From CBDFKF01 sp965248765 (GTDB lineage: Bacteria; Pseudomonadota; Alphaproteobacteria; VGEJ01): 64,000 bases of DNA. Position numbers and translations under genes: made by a program. A model generated the notes under the pieces. That model had not been told where the DNA came from, did not search any database, and was given only the letters and a program-made list of their open reading frames with translations. Location: contig CBDFKF010000004.1 in NCBI GenBank assembly GCA_965248765.1, positions 1 through 64,000 of the forward strand, written 5' to 3'. Below, in pieces: positions 61,771-64,000 of this stretch. Every line of letters starts with the position of its first letter. The first letter of the stretch is position 1.

Positions 61771-63822
61771 CTAGCGCGTGACCGCCCGGGTTGCGGAGGC
61801 CAGCCATGCGGCGGTCTCAGCATCGACCAGGGGCGTCAGGGTATCGCGCACGTCGGCATGATACGCATTGAGCCAGTCGATCTCCTCGTCCGTGAGCAGC
61901 GCCGGTTCGATGAGATCGAGGTCGATGGGCGCTTTGGTCAAAGTCTCGAACGCTAGGAACTTCTTCTCACCGTCCTCAGGCTCCCGCAGTTCGGTGACCG
62001 CAACCAAGTTCTCGATTCGAATGCCATAGGCCCCCGTCTTGTAGTAGCCGGGCTCATTCGAGACGATCATCCCCGGCTTGAGCGCCACCCTATTGGGGAT
62101 CTTTGAGATTCGCTGCGGGCCTTCGTGGACGCTGAGGTAGCTGCCGACGCCGTGGCCGGTGCCGTGATCATAATCGAGGCCGGCTCGCCACAAATGAACG
62201 CGCGCCAGGGCATCGAGTTGCGAGCCCGATGTGCCTTCGGGGAAGCGACACGTGGCAAGGGTGATGTGACCCTTGAGGACCCGGGTGAACCGATCGCGGT
62301 GCTCGGCATTGGGGGTGCCGATCGCCACCGTCCGGGTAACATCGGTCGTGCCATCGAGATACTGGCCGCCGGAGTCGACCAGGAAAAGGGTTCCCGGCTC
62401 GAGCCGTCGGCTCGTCGCCGCCGTCGACATATAGTGGACGATGGCGCCATTCGGGCCAGCGCCGGTGATCGCGTCGAAGCTCAGCCCGCGAAAATGTTCG
62501 TTCTCGGCCCGGAGCGCAGCGAGGCGCGCCGCGGCTGCCAGCTCGTCGATCCGTCCCTTCGGCGCTTCCGCCGCAAGCCAGGAAAGAAAGCGCGTCAATG
62601 CGGCCCCGTCGCGCACATGGGCGGCACGGATCCCCCGCAGTTCTGTTTCGTTCTTGCAGGACTTGAGGGCAGCGCAGGGGTCGGGTCCGCGAACAACCCG
62701 TGCGCCGGCGTCATCGAGTCGATCGAAGACCCACGCCGCAGCGCTCGCGGGATCGACCTGGATCGTCTTGCCGTCGCCAAACGTTGCCAGCGTCTCGGTC
62801 AGCCGCGCCGGCGCGTGCACCGCCACTTGGTTACCGAGGTAGCTGGGGAGGTCGGAGGCGAGCTTGCGCCCGTCGATGAAGAGATCAACGTTGCCGCTGT
62901 TGTGCAGGACGGCGAACGACAACGGCAGTGGCGTATTGGGCACATCGGCGCCGCGGATGTTGAGGAGCCAGGCGATCGAATCGGGCATCGTCAACACGAC
63001 GGCATCGATGCCCTCGTCGGCGAGATCGGCGGCGATGCGATGGCGCTTGTCACTCGCACTCTCGCCCGCAAAAAAGAGATCGTGCGGCACGACCGGCCCG
63101 AGCGGCGGGGGTGGCTGGTCGGTCCAGACCGCGTCGATCGGGTTACTTTCGCATGCCACCAACATGGCGCCGGATTTCTCGCAGGCCTTCCGGTAGCGTT
63201 CGATCTCGCCCTCGGTGTGCAACCACGGGTCGTAGCCGAGGCGGGCATTGGCACCCAAATTGGCCGCAATCCAATCCTGGGGCGGCGAGTCGGTGAGGTG
63301 GTGCGGCGCGAACAGCTCGCCATCGACCTGATCGCGCACCTGCAGTGTATAGCGGCCGTCGACGAAGATGGCGCCGCATTCGACGAGGGCGACCGCAAGG
63401 CCAGCCGAGCCGGTGAAGCCCGTGAGCCACGCCAGCCGCTGTGCGCGTGCTGCGACGTATTCGCCCTGATGCTCATCTCCACGCGGCACCAGAAAGCCGT
63501 CGAGCGTGCGCCGCGCCAGCTCGTCCCGCAACGCCGATAGCCGTTCGCCCGCGGTGCTCGGCGCGGGCGGCGCGGGCACGAAGCTATCCGCGAACTCATT
63601 GACCATCGCTTCGAGTGCTGCTGTGAGCTCGTCGTCAGCGCCGGGCGCGAGCAACTCAAGCCAGCGCCCACCGTCAACACGCGCTGGCGCAGCGCTCGCC
63701 GCAAAACCGGCTGCGATGTCTTTAACCTGCTCTAACGACCGGTCGATACCCGCTGCTTCGAGCATCGCGGCCAGCGCGTCATCGCCGGGCTGGCCTCGAT
63801 TTATGGCTGTTGGCGTCTTCAT
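61771..63822 (-). CDS. M24-family aminopeptidase P with an extra N-terminal region
   Basis: A 683-residue metallopeptidase. ATG 63822 (MKTPTAINRGQPGDD) is the chosen start. Residues 90-330 contain DELARRTLDGFLVPRGDEHQ and the creatinase-like domains; the catalytic part has the metal ligands in FLVDSGGQYLDGTTDVTR (Asp, Asp), the His in YDHGTGHGVGSYL and Glu in IVSNEPGYYKTGAYGIRIE. The first about 80 residues, with MLEAAGIDRSLEQVKDIAAG, are not typical of aminopeptidase P and form an additional region. It is convergent with ligA, 6 bases apart. Confidence 0.9.
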   Translation of the reverse strand: MKTPTAINRGQPGDDALAAMLEAAGIDRSLEQVKDIAAGFAASAAPARVDGGRWLELLAPGADDELTAALEAMVNEFADSFVPAPPAPSTAGERLSALRDELARRTLDGFLVPRGDEHQGEYVAARAQRLAWLTGFTGSAGLAVALVECGAIFVDGRYTLQVRDQVDGELFAPHHLTDSPPQDWIAANLGANARLGYDPWLHTEGEIERYRKACEKSGAMLVACESNPIDAVWTDQPPPPLGPVVPHDLFFAGESASDKRHRIAADLADEGIDAVVLTMPDSIAWLLNIRGADVPNTPLPLSFAVLHNSGNVDLFIDGRKLASDLPSYLGNQVAVHAPARLTETLATFGDGKTIQVDPASAAAWVFDRLDDAGARVVRGPDPCAALKSCKNETELRGIRAAHVRDGAALTRFLSWLAAEAPKGRIDELAAAARLAALRAENEHFRGLSFDAITGAGPNGAIVHYMSTAATSRRLEPGTLFLVDSGGQYLDGTTDVTRTVAIGTPNAEHRDRFTRVLKGHITLATCRFPEGTSGSQLDALARVHLWRAGLDYDHGTGHGVGSYLSVHEGPQRISKIPNRVALKPGMIVSNEPGYYKTGAYGIRIENLVAVTELREPEDGEKKFLAFETLTKAPIDLDLIEPALLTDEEIDWLNAYHADVRDTLTPLVDAETAAWLASATRAVTR

Positions 63823-63858
63823 GCCGCGATTATGTGAATCGCTAGGCCGACAACGCAA

Positions 63859-64000
63859 CGCCGCCGTGCTAGTCGCGCTCGATCACGGGCAGAACAAATT
63901 TTCGTGTACCTATTGTACCGACTGCGATTTGAACAAACATCTTCAACAACGGTCGCAAGGCGGCCAGAGGGATTAACGAGGTCAACGAGGAAACGATGTC
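63859..64000. other. Window end, intergenic
   Basis: No supported gene. A plausible start with a ribosome site (gaggaaacg then atg at 63996) lies at the very end on plus, but too little sequence follows to judge. Confidence 0.4.

Overview
The window looks like an alphaproteobacterial chromosome, most likely Rhodospirillales-like (inference from gene order and protein style; no search was run). The evidence is a dcw cluster with alphaproteobacterial order and overlaps, a 600-residue FtsZ with a long linker and an IPAFLRRQ-type tail, meso-DAP-type MurE, LpxC directly after ftsZ, and a bamD-recN-ligA block.

Layout. (1) 1-19095, plus strand: rsmH (5' end cut by the window edge), ftsL, ftsI, murE, murF, mraY, murD, ftsW, murG, murC, murB, ddl, ftsQ, ftsA, ftsZ and lpxC. 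Most neighbours overlap by 4 to 38 bases, so they are probably translationally coupled. (2) 19.1-57.1 kb: a mosaic accessory region between lpxC and bamD. It opens with a frameshifted XRE regulator next to a solo IS256-type end, a small membrane protein and a 5' fragment of mreB. An intact three-gene operon follows (myo-inositol-1-phosphate synthase, an inositol-monophosphatase-family protein, and a cytidylyltransferase/CDP-alcohol transferase fusion) that reads as a complete di-myo-inositol-phosphate (DIP) solute pathway. After it come an IS3 element that cuts off a carbamoyltransferase gene, a set of oxidoreductase/sugar-acid genes, an IS21 element with a broken istA, a decayed caspase-FGE fusion, tRNA-Asn, a broken papain-like peptidase, an S24-repressor/tail-fibre-like pair with palindromic operators, two aminotransferases, tRNA-His and an integrative element (integrase, excisionase-like protein, Bet recombinase, truncated MobF relaxase, three ribbon-helix-helix-like proteins), then tRNA-Ser and an IS256 remnant. 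(3) 57.1-64 kb: bamD, recN and ligA on plus and a large M24 aminopeptidase on minus.

How the parts work together. Region 1 makes the peptidoglycan precursor from UDP-MurNAc to lipid II and assembles the divisome (FtsQ, FtsL, FtsI, FtsW, FtsA, FtsZ), followed by the committed step of lipid A synthesis (LpxC). Region 3 supplies outer-membrane protein assembly (BamD) and DNA repair/replication (RecN, LigA). The interrupted core synteny, many pseudogenes and three IS families mark region 2 as an insertion and decay hot spot. Most frameshifts fall there while the core genes are intact, which argues for real decay rather than general sequencing error, although single-base errors cannot be excluded.
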